This document shows, piece by piece, positions 55,766-64,000 of a stretch of 64,000 bases of DNA. Below the pieces are notes generated by a model, which was given only the letters and a program-made list of their open reading frames with translations, was not told the origin of the DNA and did no database searches. The DNA lies in contig NZ_CP084606.1 of the NCBI RefSeq assembly GCF_022376835.1, forward strand, positions 3,175,033 through 3,239,032, written 5' to 3'. Origin of the DNA: Brucepastera parasyntrophica. GTDB lineage: Bacteria > Spirochaetota > Spirochaetia > Treponematales > Treponemataceae. Position 1 is the first letter of the stretch. Each line of letters begins with the position of its first letter. The position numbers were made by a program, and so were the translations under genes.

Positions 55766-55863
55766 ATAATCAAATAATGTAATTTATTTGATTATTTCCG
55801 ATTGTGAGTGTTTCTGATATAAAGAATTAGTTAATTCTTTATATCAGAAACTTGAATCAAAGG
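55766..55863 (+). repeat. 71-bp dispersed hairpin repeat, copy 2, with a preceding hairpin
   Basis: Copy 2 spans 55793-55863 and matches copy 1 (26729-26799, minus) at 62 of 71 positions. It is preceded by a 11-bp hairpin (55766-55776 with 55785-55795) that overlaps its start by 3 bases, the same two-hairpin order as copy 1. It lies between two genes on the same strand, in the leader of the gene at 55921. Confidence 0.8.
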
Positions 55864-55920
55864 TGTATAACAGTTTTCCGGGACTCCGGTTATAAACCAG
55901 TTTTCTGATAAGGATATCGG

Positions 55921-57957
55921 ATGAAGAAAAATAACAAACTCCATATCATAGCCGCTTTTTTGTTCGGAATAATAGCTCTCGCTCCGCTTGCCGCGCAGGT
56001 CTCTGCGGCTGACCGCATCCGAGCGGAAGAAGAATTCCGTCGGGGCGTACAGGCTTATTACCGCGGTGCTTTTAATGATTCCATTCTGCAGTTTGAAAAG
56101 GCCTTTGCCTATTTGCCGGGAGAGCCGCTCATTCTTGACTGGCTCGGCAAAGCCTATTACCGCAGCGGTATTGAAGGAACCGCCCTGCAGCAATGGCAGT
56201 ATGCCCTGGATGCAGGATATGAGAACCTGCTGCTCAGGAACCGTATGGAAATTGTTCATGAGCGGAGAAGTATCAGGCCTGATTTTCATGAATTATCACG
56301 GTTTGTGGAAGCTTCCCAGATTACGGCAAAAAATGGCGAGGCGGAATTATTCCTGCAGCCTGTTTCGGTTGTATCTCTTGAAAACGGGACCTTCTGGGTT
56401 TCCGCATATGGCTCAAATGAGCTTATTCATTTTGATGTTAACGGACAGATTTTGCACCGGGCCCGGGGCCCCCTTACGGGATTTGACCGGCCCTTTGATC
56501 TTGTCCGTCTTCCTGACGGAAAAATGCTCGTATCGGAAATGTCCGCGGACAGAATCTCCGTTCTTGATTCCCAGGGCCGGTATATAACTTCTTTTGGAAG
56601 CAAGGGCAGGCAAAACGGGGAGTTTATCGGACCCCAGTATATTGCCTTTGATTCTTCCGGAAATATTTTTGTTACCGATTACGGAAATGCCCGTATTGTA
56701 GTTTTTGACCCGGAGTATAAACCTCTGTTTACCTTCGGGAAAAAATCAGGTTCTTTTCCTGGTTTTACTGCGCCAGCCGGAATCGCGGTCAAAGATGATT
56801 TTGTTTATGTTGCGGACTCCGTGACCGGCGCGCTTTTTATGTTTGACACCGCGGGAAATTTTATCCGGACACTTGTCCCCGCCGGTACCCTCCGCGGAAG
56901 TGAATCTGTACGTCTGTGGAATGAGGCCCTGCTTGTTTCAATGCAAAACAGGGTATGTATGATTGACTCCCAGACAGGAGCGCTTACGGAGCTTGCCCGG
57001 CTCGGAAACGCCCCGATCCGGATAACGGGTACGTCCGGAGACGCAAACGGAAATCTTATCCTTGCCGATTATAAGGGAAATACCATTCAGGTCATTTCAC
57101 GTATGAGCGAGTTGGTCGGAGGTCTGTTTGTACAGATCGAGCGGGTAAATGCAGACGCCTTTCCACAGGTTACCATGGAAGTACGGGTGGAAGACAGAAA
57201 CCGGAATCCCGTTGTAGGTCTTAATGCCTCAAATTTTCTTGTAACGGAAGAACAGCGGCCTGTTTCGGCAATGAAACTTGTGAGCGCCGCATATAACGAT
57301 GATATCTGTGACATAACCATTCTGATTGACCGATCCCTGCAGGCTTCTTCATATATAAATGAAATCAGAACCGCTATAGCGGAGATTGCCGCAGCCATGA
57401 ACGGCCGGGGAAATCTGAGAATAGTTTCGGCCGGAGCGCTTCCCGTTCAGGAAGGAAGCGGGCCGTCATCAACCGGTACCTGGCGGATTTTTACCCCAAA
57501 GGCTGCCGCTTCGGCTTCATGGGCATTTGATATGGGCTTGCGTCTTGCGGTTAATGATTTGATAAATGCTTCTGAAAAGAGGGCGGTCATATTTCTGAGT
57601 GCGGGAACTGTTTCCGAAAACAGCTTTTCCCGTTACGGACTGAATGAGCTTGCCGCATACATGACAAATAATGGCGTTCTGTTCTCGACCGTTTATCTCA
57701 ATTCCGGGGCCGCTGTACCTGAATATGATTTTCTTTCAAAAACAACAGGAGGAAAATCCTATTATGTGTACCGGAGCGAGGGCCTTGAACCGGTAGTCAG
57801 GGACATTCTGAATGCTCCAAATGGTTCTTACATATTTTCATATACATCCCTGCTGCCTACTGACTTTGGAAGAGCCTATCTGCCGCTGGAAGTCGAAGCC
57901 TATCTCATGAACCGTTCCGGGCGTGACGAAACAGGATATTTTGCTCCTCTTGAATAA
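55921..57957 (+). CDS. Exported TPR-NHL propeller protein
   Basis: A 678-residue secreted protein. Signal peptide (IIAAFLFGIIALAPLAAQVSA), TPR-like helices about 30-115, then NHL-type beta-propeller repeats about 135-390 (GRYITSFGSKGRQNGEFIGPQYIAFDSSGNIFVTDYGNARIVVFD). The C-terminal half (about 400-660) has a von Willebrand A-like layout with DITILIDRS, as in MIDAS-type DxSxS but incomplete. Likely periplasmic or surface, with a binding role. Start ATG 55921 follows AAGGATA. Confidence 0.75.
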   Translation: MKKNNKLHIIAAFLFGIIALAPLAAQVSAADRIRAEEEFRRGVQAYYRGAFNDSILQFEKAFAYLPGEPLILDWLGKAYYRSGIEGTALQQWQYALDAGYENLLLRNRMEIVHERRSIRPDFHELSRFVEASQITAKNGEAELFLQPVSVVSLENGTFWVSAYGSNELIHFDVNGQILHRARGPLTGFDRPFDLVRLPDGKMLVSEMSADRISVLDSQGRYITSFGSKGRQNGEFIGPQYIAFDSSGNIFVTDYGNARIVVFDPEYKPLFTFGKKSGSFPGFTAPAGIAVKDDFVYVADSVTGALFMFDTAGNFIRTLVPAGTLRGSESVRLWNEALLVSMQNRVCMIDSQTGALTELARLGNAPIRITGTSGDANGNLILADYKGNTIQVISRMSELVGGLFVQIERVNADAFPQVTMEVRVEDRNRNPVVGLNASNFLVTEEQRPVSAMKLVSAAYNDDICDITILIDRSLQASSYINEIRTAIAEIAAAMNGRGNLRIVSAGALPVQEGSGPSSTGTWRIFTPKAAASASWAFDMGLRLAVNDLINASEKRAVIFLSAGTVSENSFSRYGLNELAAYMTNNGVLFSTVYLNSGAAVPEYDFLSKTTGGKSYYVYRSEGLEPVVRDILNAPNGSYIFSYTSLLPTDFGRAYLPLEVEAYLMNRSGRDETGYFAPLE

Positions 57958-57960
57958 TAA

Positions 57961-59168
57961 TTATTCAGGTTCAGCGCAACCATCCTTTTTCTGATTTGAC
58001 AGCAGCCGCGCTCTTGTAATAATTTTTTTCCCCTGTTTGCGGGAAAGTTCAAAAGCTGTCTGTTCGATTTTTCTGTTTTTTGCCGCCTTCTGTCCGTCCT
58101 CAAACAGGTCCATTTGCAGAGGCAGATGTTCTTCCGTAACATTATGGACTCCGACGCCGATAAGTCTCACCGCGCTCCCTGTTTCAATTTTTTTCTGAAC
58201 AGTTTTTGCGCCCGGGCAAAAAGATCTGTTGTATCATTTACGGGATTTTCCCCCGTTTCCTGGATTGAAACTGTTCTGAAATCATCATATCTTATTTTTA
58301 CTGCTACAGTCCGCCCTGAGAGATTATCATCCATCAAATGAAACATAACATCAGAAGAGATTTCGAAGAGTATTGATTCCAGAATATCCTTGTCCGTAAT
58401 ATCCGTATAAAATGTTTTTTCACTGCTGACGGAACGGGAAAGGGCCTCTCCCGAGAAAATACCGGGATCAATACCATGGAGAACTTCATAGAGAAATTTT
58501 CCCCCGGCGTGACCAAGTGTAAGACACAGGATCCGTTCGGAGCAAGTCCGCAGCTTTTCTATTGTTCCCAGGCCTGCCTCCATAAGGCGGGCCTCCGTTT
58601 TTTCGCCTATTCCCCAGATATCCTTTAACCTGAGCCGTGAAATAAGTTCTTCTTCGCCGCCGGCCGGAATAATGGTTAGGCCGTCCGGCTTCGCAAGTCC
58701 CGATGCGATTTTGGCAATATATTTATTTGAAGCAACTCCTACAGAAACAGTCAGCCCTGTTTCTTCCAGAACACGTTTTTTCAGCATTTTTGCTGAATTT
58801 TCAGAAACCCCGAACAGTTTTTTTGTGCCTGTCATATCAAGAAAGGCCTCGTCAATTGAAACCTGCTGTACAACGGGCGAAAATGACTGGAAAATCTGCA
58901 TAATTTCCCGTGATTTTTTATGGTACTTTTTCATATCAGTAGGAAGGAAAATAGCGTGCGGACACAATTTATACGCCCTGCTCATCGGCATAGCCGAATG
59001 TACACCGAAAACCCGGGCTTCATAGGAACAAGTGGAAACCACGCCCCTCTGCTCAATACTGTTTCCCACAATAACGGGCTTGCCTCTGTACTCGGGATGA
59101 TCCAGCTGTTCAACGGATGCAAAAAAAGCATCCAAATCAACATGAAAAAAAACGGGTTCCTGCTGCAT
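57961..59168 (-). CDS. dinB: DNA polymerase IV (Y-family), frameshifted near its C-terminus
   Basis: A translesion polymerase with FHVDLDAFFASVEQLDHPEYRGKPVIVG, VSIDEAFLDMT (catalytic Asp-Glu), the HhH region and little-finger domain. The main frame ends at 58167 with KKLKQGAR. The -1 frame continues GSAVRLIGVGVHNVTEEHLPLQMDLFED to TGA at 57961. Adding one A in the T7 run 58188-58194 gives about 402 residues. The tail includes QMDLF, a beta-clamp binding pentapeptide, so a true truncation would lose clamp contact. The intact little-finger end strongly suggests an error. Confidence 0.92.
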
Positions 59169-59171
59169 ATT

Positions 59172-61129
59172 TTAACCGGACGAAGAGGGAATAGTAATCG
59201 TGTGAACGATTTCCAGCAGAAAATCAGTTTCAATTGTATCACTGATAATAGTTACAGCATAAGGATTGGAACGGGTCCAGAGTCTCACTGTTGCGGAAAG
59301 CCTGGAATCCCTGCTGGAAGAGAATGAAAAACTATAGGGTATACTGGGATTTTCCCCCGAAACAAATCTGCTTTGCAGACCAGCGTTAACCATTTCAAAT
59401 ACTTCGGTAGCGGTATACACGGAAATAAAATTTTCATTTCCGCTCGAAATAATAACTTCAATTTTCTGCACAGGAATTTTGGGAATAATTGAAAAACTGA
59501 TTATCTGCCGGTCTATAAAGGGCCTTGATGAAATATTCAGATCCAGAAACGAAGCCGGTTCAGGCAATAAATCCGGAATATCATCACTGGAAACCGATAT
59601 GTTTTTCAGTTCGGCAAGGGATTTTGTTGTTATAGTACTGCCCTCATCATTGATAAGCTGTCTGACTTCAACCGTAAGCGGTTTTGCTGCCGACCATGCG
59701 GGCGAAAACAGAATAGCGGCCACTGAAACAACCGAAAGAACAAGTGATGTAACGGTTATAACAGGAAACTGCAGCCGCAGGTTTTTGCCGAAATTGCCGA
59801 TTGTAAGTAAAAACCGGGTAATCAGAAACTCGAAGGGAAGGATGAAAAAGGCCGCAAAGAGATTTTCACCTCCATTGCTTTTAAATAATGAATCGAAAAT
59901 AACCGGATTCCCTTCAAACATAACCCGGAAAAAGGGCATAAAAGGTATAAACATACATATTATGCCAAAGACCTGAATAACCGGATGCTTCAAATGATAA
60001 AACAGGGAAGACAGTAAATAGACAAATAAAAACCTCAGCGAAAGTGAAAATTCTACGGAAGAAAAAATGAATATATTCAGAAGGCAGGCAATACTGGCAA
60101 TATAGCCGTAGACAAAATTATCTTCCGGAAAGCGGAAAAAGCGGTTGAAAATAGCGAGAAGGGAGACAATGAGTATACTGATTGATATTTTCCCTGCAAG
60201 CGCGAGCCGGGGCATCAGTTCCCATGAGTCAGGATTTCCGAATCTTGCCGAAAACAGAAAAACAATAAAATGCTGGGCAAGAAAAAGGGCCAGCCATGTT
60301 ATCCCCGTGTATACCAGCATCATCCATGATATGCGGAATAAATCCTGAATACGGTGTGTTTGTTTTTTTCCGATAATGAAACTGAACCCGAACAGGAAAA
60401 AAAGAATAAGAGCAACAGCCAGTATCATGAGAACAACCATCGTTGTTTCGGAAATAAACAATACATGATTGTCAACTTTGCTTATCAGGTAGTGGCTGTC
60501 GGTTTCTGAAGGAATGTTCTCCGGAAACGAATACACCAGCTCCGCCAGAATCTGCTGTATATCCATATCCGTTTCAAGCATAATCGCGGGAATATTTGCC
60601 CTGCTGTACGCGTTCATCAGCCGGTTATCGGATACCCAGCCCAGTTTGTACAATTCCGTCTGCCTTTCTTCCAGATCCCACACTATTCCTGATGTATCCA
60701 GAGTATCGATTACCAGTCTCACCATCCAGCTTGGCGAAAGATTTCCATTTGATCCGTTACGGATGATGACCGAATCGCTTTGCCCGGGCAGAAAAATCAC
60801 TACGGCTCCCGTTTCATCTTCCTGGAGCATGGTAATAATATTCCCCGTCCCTCCGGGTATTCGGGTTTAAGGTCATCCGGCAAATCTGAAAAATCATTCA
60901 TGCTGATGATAATTGAAATCCGCTTGTCAGGGGGATTTTGTTTCAGGGTTTCGGCAAATTCGTGTAACTGCCGGATTACCGCTTCATTATTATGGTAGGG
61001 TGTGGTCAGGACAAAATGTGTGCCGGAATCAGGCCCGAAATGATATTCAATATTTTCCGCGTACAACAAAACAGCGGAGAACAGTGAAAAAATAAGAAGA
61101 CCCATCCGGCGGCTCATAAAATACAGCAT
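59172..61129 (-). CDS. Multi-helix membrane protein of unknown function (frameshifted)
   Basis: The start (MLYFMSRRMGLLIFSLFSAVLLYAENIEY, signal peptide) and the body lie in two frames. The first reads to MNDFSDLPDDLKPEYPEG, then nonsense; the second continues GNIITMLQEDETGAVVIFLPG to 59172. One extra base in the C3 run 60849-60851 joins them to about 652 residues. A soluble alpha/beta domain (about 25-230) with a possible hydrolase-like pattern (ISIIISMNDFS, AIMLETDMD) is followed by about seven helices and a beta-rich C-terminus. It lies 4 bp from dinB on the same strand. No family is recognised; an ectodomain-peptidase fold is only a guess. Confidence 0.7.
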
Positions 61130-61350
61130 AAATTTATACCGCCCGTACCGTCAAGTACGAATAAAAAGCCGTGACTGAAAATTACGGATTATCGAAGAAA
61201 AACCGGTTCACAGCCGGAATCTGCTCCAAAAATAATACCTTTATACTGTAATACAGCCCAAAATCAGCTGCCCGGTCAATCATAAACCGTCCTGCAGCCT
61301 TACCGAAGTTATATAAATTCATAAAAACATGAAATTTACCGATAATTAAA

Positions 61351-61385
61351 TAAGTATACAAAATAATTCAGATGATGTATACTTA
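61351..61385. promoter_or_regulatory. 9-bp inverted repeat before the ATPase-like gene
   Basis: TAAGTATAC (61351-61359) is the complement of 61377-61385, spaced 17 bases. TATACT at 61379-61384 could serve as a -10 for the gene at 61414. An operator is possible but not proven. Confidence 0.35.
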
Positions 61386-61413
61386 ACTGTGTTTGATTAT
61401 TTTAGGGGGATTC

Positions 61414-62577
61414 ATGGCAGTTGCTGAGAAAAAGAGTATACTAAATCTGCCTTTAAAAATTATTCTTACACAGGAAGGATCAACCTTTTTATCAAGCAGA
61501 ATAAAAAGCTGCTTAAGTTTAAGCTGGCTGACAATGTGGAAGAATATGGAATTTTCCTTGAGGAATTTTCTCCCGCGTCCGTGCAGAGACTCTTAATGCT
61601 TGATTATATTTCAAAAATAGAAATATCAAAGCCGGAATTTGTATCTTCCCGCCAGGAAATAATGGATTTGTCCAAGCTGATCGTATACGCAGTTTTATAC
61701 CGGCAGTATGATACCTATATTTTCCAGCAGATACTCGCATCCGATGTTATAAAAAAATGGAACAGGCTGAATCCCGCAAATATTATTGACGCAAAGACGC
61801 ATATTAATGACAATTTTCTCAGAAATGTTCTGAAAAAAATGAAAACAACATTTATGAGGCAAAACAGGAAATACTTGGTCCCTTATATGCCTTTATCAAT
61901 AAGAACGCTTCGCTGCTGCCGGAAGAAAAGAACATCCAGCTTCTTCTGAGTGAAAAATTCATGAACAATCTGCGGCCCTTTACCTGGTTTATTATTACCA
62001 AATTCAGGGACGCCGACGGTTTCGATTCAATTATGAGGACTATCCGTTCAAGTCTGACCGAATATATGGGAAAATCAAAAATAGCCGAATATATTTCCCT
62101 TATGCTTATGGAACTGGTAATTAACGCGGAAAATACCAACATCAGAAAAGAAGCAAAGGTAATGTACCGCGGAACCGTTGATCCGAATACTGTTATGTAT
62201 GACCCGAATATGCGGAAAAAGGTTATAAGTGAACTGGAACGCAAACACGAGCTTGTTTTTCTTTCATGGAAACTGGGCGGCGGAAGTACTTCTATCGGGA
62301 CCCAGGGCAAACTCCAGATTACGCTGTATAATAAAGATGAACAGTCGGAAATGGTCCGTGAAAGTATAAATGATAAAAAGAACGCCGACCTCAAGAAAAA
62401 ATCCCTTATAGATTTTTACCGGCAAATTCCTGAGGGGACGAAGATACCAGTCTCGGCATGTACTATTTATCATACTTAAGTGAAGCCTGTGAAAAAGAGA
62501 ATGTACGCTTTGAGTCAAACGCAAACCAGTTCCGTGATTCAGACTTGACGGTTATTAATCTGAGTTTTATTTTCTGA
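61414..62577 (+). CDS. Protein with an ATPase (HATPase-like) domain, frameshifted three times
   Basis: Restoring one base at each of three runs (T5 61486-61490, A7 61833-61839, G4 62434-62437) gives about 388 residues from MAVAEKKSILNLPLK to TGA 62575-62577. Corrected text includes STFFIKQNKKLLKFKLADN, LKKNENNIYEAKQEIL and EGDEDTSLGMYYLSYLSE. The C-terminal half has a HATPase-like N-box (MELVINAENTNIRKEAK) and a G-box-like LGMYYLSYL, as in histidine-kinase or anti-sigma ATPases, but no His phosphorylation motif is seen. SD AGGGGGA lies before the ATG. Family is otherwise unknown. Confidence 0.7.
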
Positions 62578-62587
62578 TTATACAATG

Positions 62588-63285
62588 ATGCTGTATTCTT
62601 TTTTTAAAAAGATCCTTTTCCCTCTATTTTTATTGTCCGCCGTGTTTTTTATTTCCTGCGCCAGGGAAAGCCCCAGATTCACTCGGTGAATGTGCAGCTT
62701 TTGCGGGTCCAGGAGGAATCGGGAAATTTTACCGAAAGATTATCCGTATTTGCTTTTTTTGATGATCCTGACGGAAATGCCGATTTCGGTGAAATGGAAT
62801 TAACCCATTCAGATACCGGACTCTTCTGGGTTATAACACCGGATGAAAGCTTTGTGCGGCTCCGGGGCCAGAACCGCTGGACCGGCGTTAACAATCTCGC
62901 AGGGCCGGCCGGGAAACAGTTTCCCTCCGGAAATTACAGCCTGAAAATCAGCGATCTTGCCGGCAATGAAGATATATATGTTTTTGAACTTGTCCGCCCG
63001 GTTTTTCCTGAATCGGCGCCTGTCGCCTTTTCAATGAGCGGCGGAGAATGGGAACTAAACATGAATCCCGATGCGGGTGATTTTGTGCATACTTTTTTTC
63101 TGCTGTATAATTCGGGAGAAGAACTGGTGTATTCCTGGCGCGTGCCGGGAACGGGACAGCCTCAGACCAGAGGCACTATTTCCGCTTTAAAAACGCTGGG
63201 AAGAGACATTACCTTTTTGCAGTGTTATACTGAAAACGCGGCCGAAACAGCCGGAGTTCTCCTTACTCCGGTGCGTCTGGAGTAA
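62588..63285 (+). CDS. Lipoprotein of unknown function (frameshifted)
   Basis: Starts MLYSFFKKILFPLFLLSAVFFISC, with lipobox FFISC. The frame then breaks (RESPRFTR and stop). One added C in the run 62671-62674 gives RESPQIHSVNVQLLRVQEESGNF and continues to TAA 63283-63285, about 232 residues. The mature part is beta-rich with DDPDGNADFGEMEL and SDLAGNEDIYVFEL. It lies 11 bp after the ATPase-like gene and 3 bp before trmB. Confidence 0.7.
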
Positions 63286-63288
63286 AAT

Positions 63289-64000
63289 ATGAATAATTCC
63301 GATGAAACAGAACCTCTCCAATTGAGGCAGGTACGTACCTATGTTCTCAGATCGGGCCGCATGACTGAGGCCCAGAAGCGCGACTATGCAATACTCAGCG
63401 CGCGCTGGTGTCTGCCTTTCCAAAAAACTATCATTAATTTTACCGATGTTTTTGAGAACGTATTTCCGACTTTCGTTGAAATAGGTTTTGGCATGGGCAG
63501 AGCTACCGCTGTTATTGCTGCGGAAAATCCTGAAAAAAATTATCTGGGAATTGAAGTCCACCGGGCCGGCGTGGGACGCCTTCTGGGTGAAATTGAAAAC
63601 AGATGTCTAACCAATATCCGTATTATAGAACACGATGCCCTTGAAGTACTCGAGTATATGATTCCGGATAACTCGGTAGCCGGATTTCATGTGTTTTTCC
63701 CCGATCCCTGGCCTAAAAAACGGCACCATAAACGTCGGCTTATGCAGAATCCCCGGACACAGCTGCTGGCGCGAAAGCTTGCGTACGGCGGGTATATTTA
63801 CATGGCAACCGACTGGGAACCCTACGGCGAAGAGGCCTTCATAGAACTTACGGAGACGCCAGGGCTTGAGTCCATGTATGAGGGTTTTGCCCCGCATCAG
63901 GACTGGCGTCCTGAAACCCGCTTTGAAGAAAAGGGCAAACGGGAAAACCGCGAAATATTCGAGCTGATGTTCAGGAAGACAATGCCGGAGGATGAATCCG
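63289..64000 (+). CDS. trmB: tRNA (guanine-N7)-methyltransferase (3' cut by window end)
   Basis: Open to the last base, about 237 residues. SAM-binding motif [28 protein letters not shown], then the TrmB signature [18 protein letters not shown] and [19 protein letters not shown] near the end. It methylates G46 of tRNAs. The family is about 210-260 residues, so only a short end is missing. It starts 3 bp after the lipoprotein stop. Confidence 0.95.
   Translation, partial: MNNSDETEPLQLRQVRTYVLRSGRMTEAQKRDYAILSARWCLPFQKTIINFTDVFENVFPTFVEIGFGMGRATAVIAAENPEKNYLGIEVHRAGVGRLLGEIENRCLTNIRIIEHDALEVLEYMIPDNSVAGFHVFFPDPWPKKRHHKRRLMQNPRTQLLARKLAYGGYIYMATDWEPYGEEAFIELTETPGLESMYEGFAPHQDWRPETRFEEKGKRENREIFELMFRKTMPEDES

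Noticed and set aside
57000..57957. C-terminal half of the TPR-NHL protein as a functional von Willebrand A domain
   Set aside because: The DxSxS metal site is incomplete (DRSLQ), so I only describe a VWA-like layout.
1..64000. CRISPR arrays, insertion sequences, prophage or replication origin
   Set aside because: No spaced direct repeats, transposase or integrase motifs, or DnaA-box clusters were seen while reading both strands.

Overview
The window reads as a chromosomal segment of an anaerobic spirochaete, most likely Treponema or a close relative. The evidence is a flagellar block (flgN-flgK-flgL-fliW-csrA, then fliD-flaG and two flaB-type flagellin genes), several large treponeme-style exported or lipoprotein genes, a class III (oxygen-sensitive) ribonucleotide reductase operon, and codon use of medium GC content. 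No rRNA, CRISPR array, insertion sequence or phage was seen. Four tRNA genes are present (Lys-CTT, Arg-TCG, His-GTG, Met-CAT).

Layout. 1-3.1 kb: 3' end of an RHS/YD-repeat gene with an AT-rich, toxin-like tail, followed by 1 kb without a convincing gene. 4-8.7 kb: a Cache-HAMP-GAF-GGDEF diguanylate cyclase, an RND efflux pump remnant and a TolC-like outer-membrane gene. 8.8-10.8 kb: nitroreductase and aldo/keto reductase-ferredoxin pair. 11-14.5 kb: two tandem paralogous outer-membrane proteins flanked by tRNAs. 14.5-19 kb: flgN, flgK, flgL, fliW, csrA. 19-26 kb (minus): tsaB, tsaE, two unknown genes, fliD, flaG and two flagellins; the distal flagellin has a clear sigma-28-type promoter and a hairpin over its ribosome-binding site. 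26-30.5 kb (minus): rdgB, a sigma-factor-like protein, nrnA, an exported protein, argF. 30.6-34.6 kb: TPR protein and a doubled CmpB-type membrane protein. 34.9-39.5 kb: ARMT1-like phosphatase, then an autoregulated TetR-lipoprotein operon. 39.6-42.5 kb (minus): ABC importer of the ABC_sub_bind type. 42.7-45.4 kb: GNAT, LUD protein, secreted alpha-amylase. 45.4-49.4 kb (minus): nrdR/nrdD, a small protein carrying the glycyl-radical motif fused to a redoxin, and nrdG. 49.5-53.1 kb (minus): lnt-bioY-bioM-bioN. 53.1-58 kb: galactokinase-like, surE, TPR, TPR-NHL protein. 58-64 kb: dinB, a membrane protein, an ATPase-like protein, a lipoprotein and trmB (cut by the window end).

Two things shape how the annotation should be read. 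First, at least ten conserved genes (including fliD, dinB, bioM, bioY and an ABC permease) are interrupted by single-base shifts. All thirteen sites go the same way, each repaired by adding one base, and most lie in homopolymers. That looks more like residual sequencing error than decay, so these genes are annotated across the shift. Second, intergenic regions are rich in perfect inverted repeats. One 71-bp two-copy repeat shows compensatory base changes, which argues for a folded RNA.

The most unusual gene arrangement is in the anaerobic ribonucleotide reductase operon. The large NrdD polypeptide ends right after its zinc-binding CxxC. The glycyl-radical loop that normally completes NrdD sits instead at the start of the next gene, joined to a CPNC redoxin domain that could be the enzyme's reductant. 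NrdR also reads in frame into NrdD, although that join may be another homopolymer artefact.
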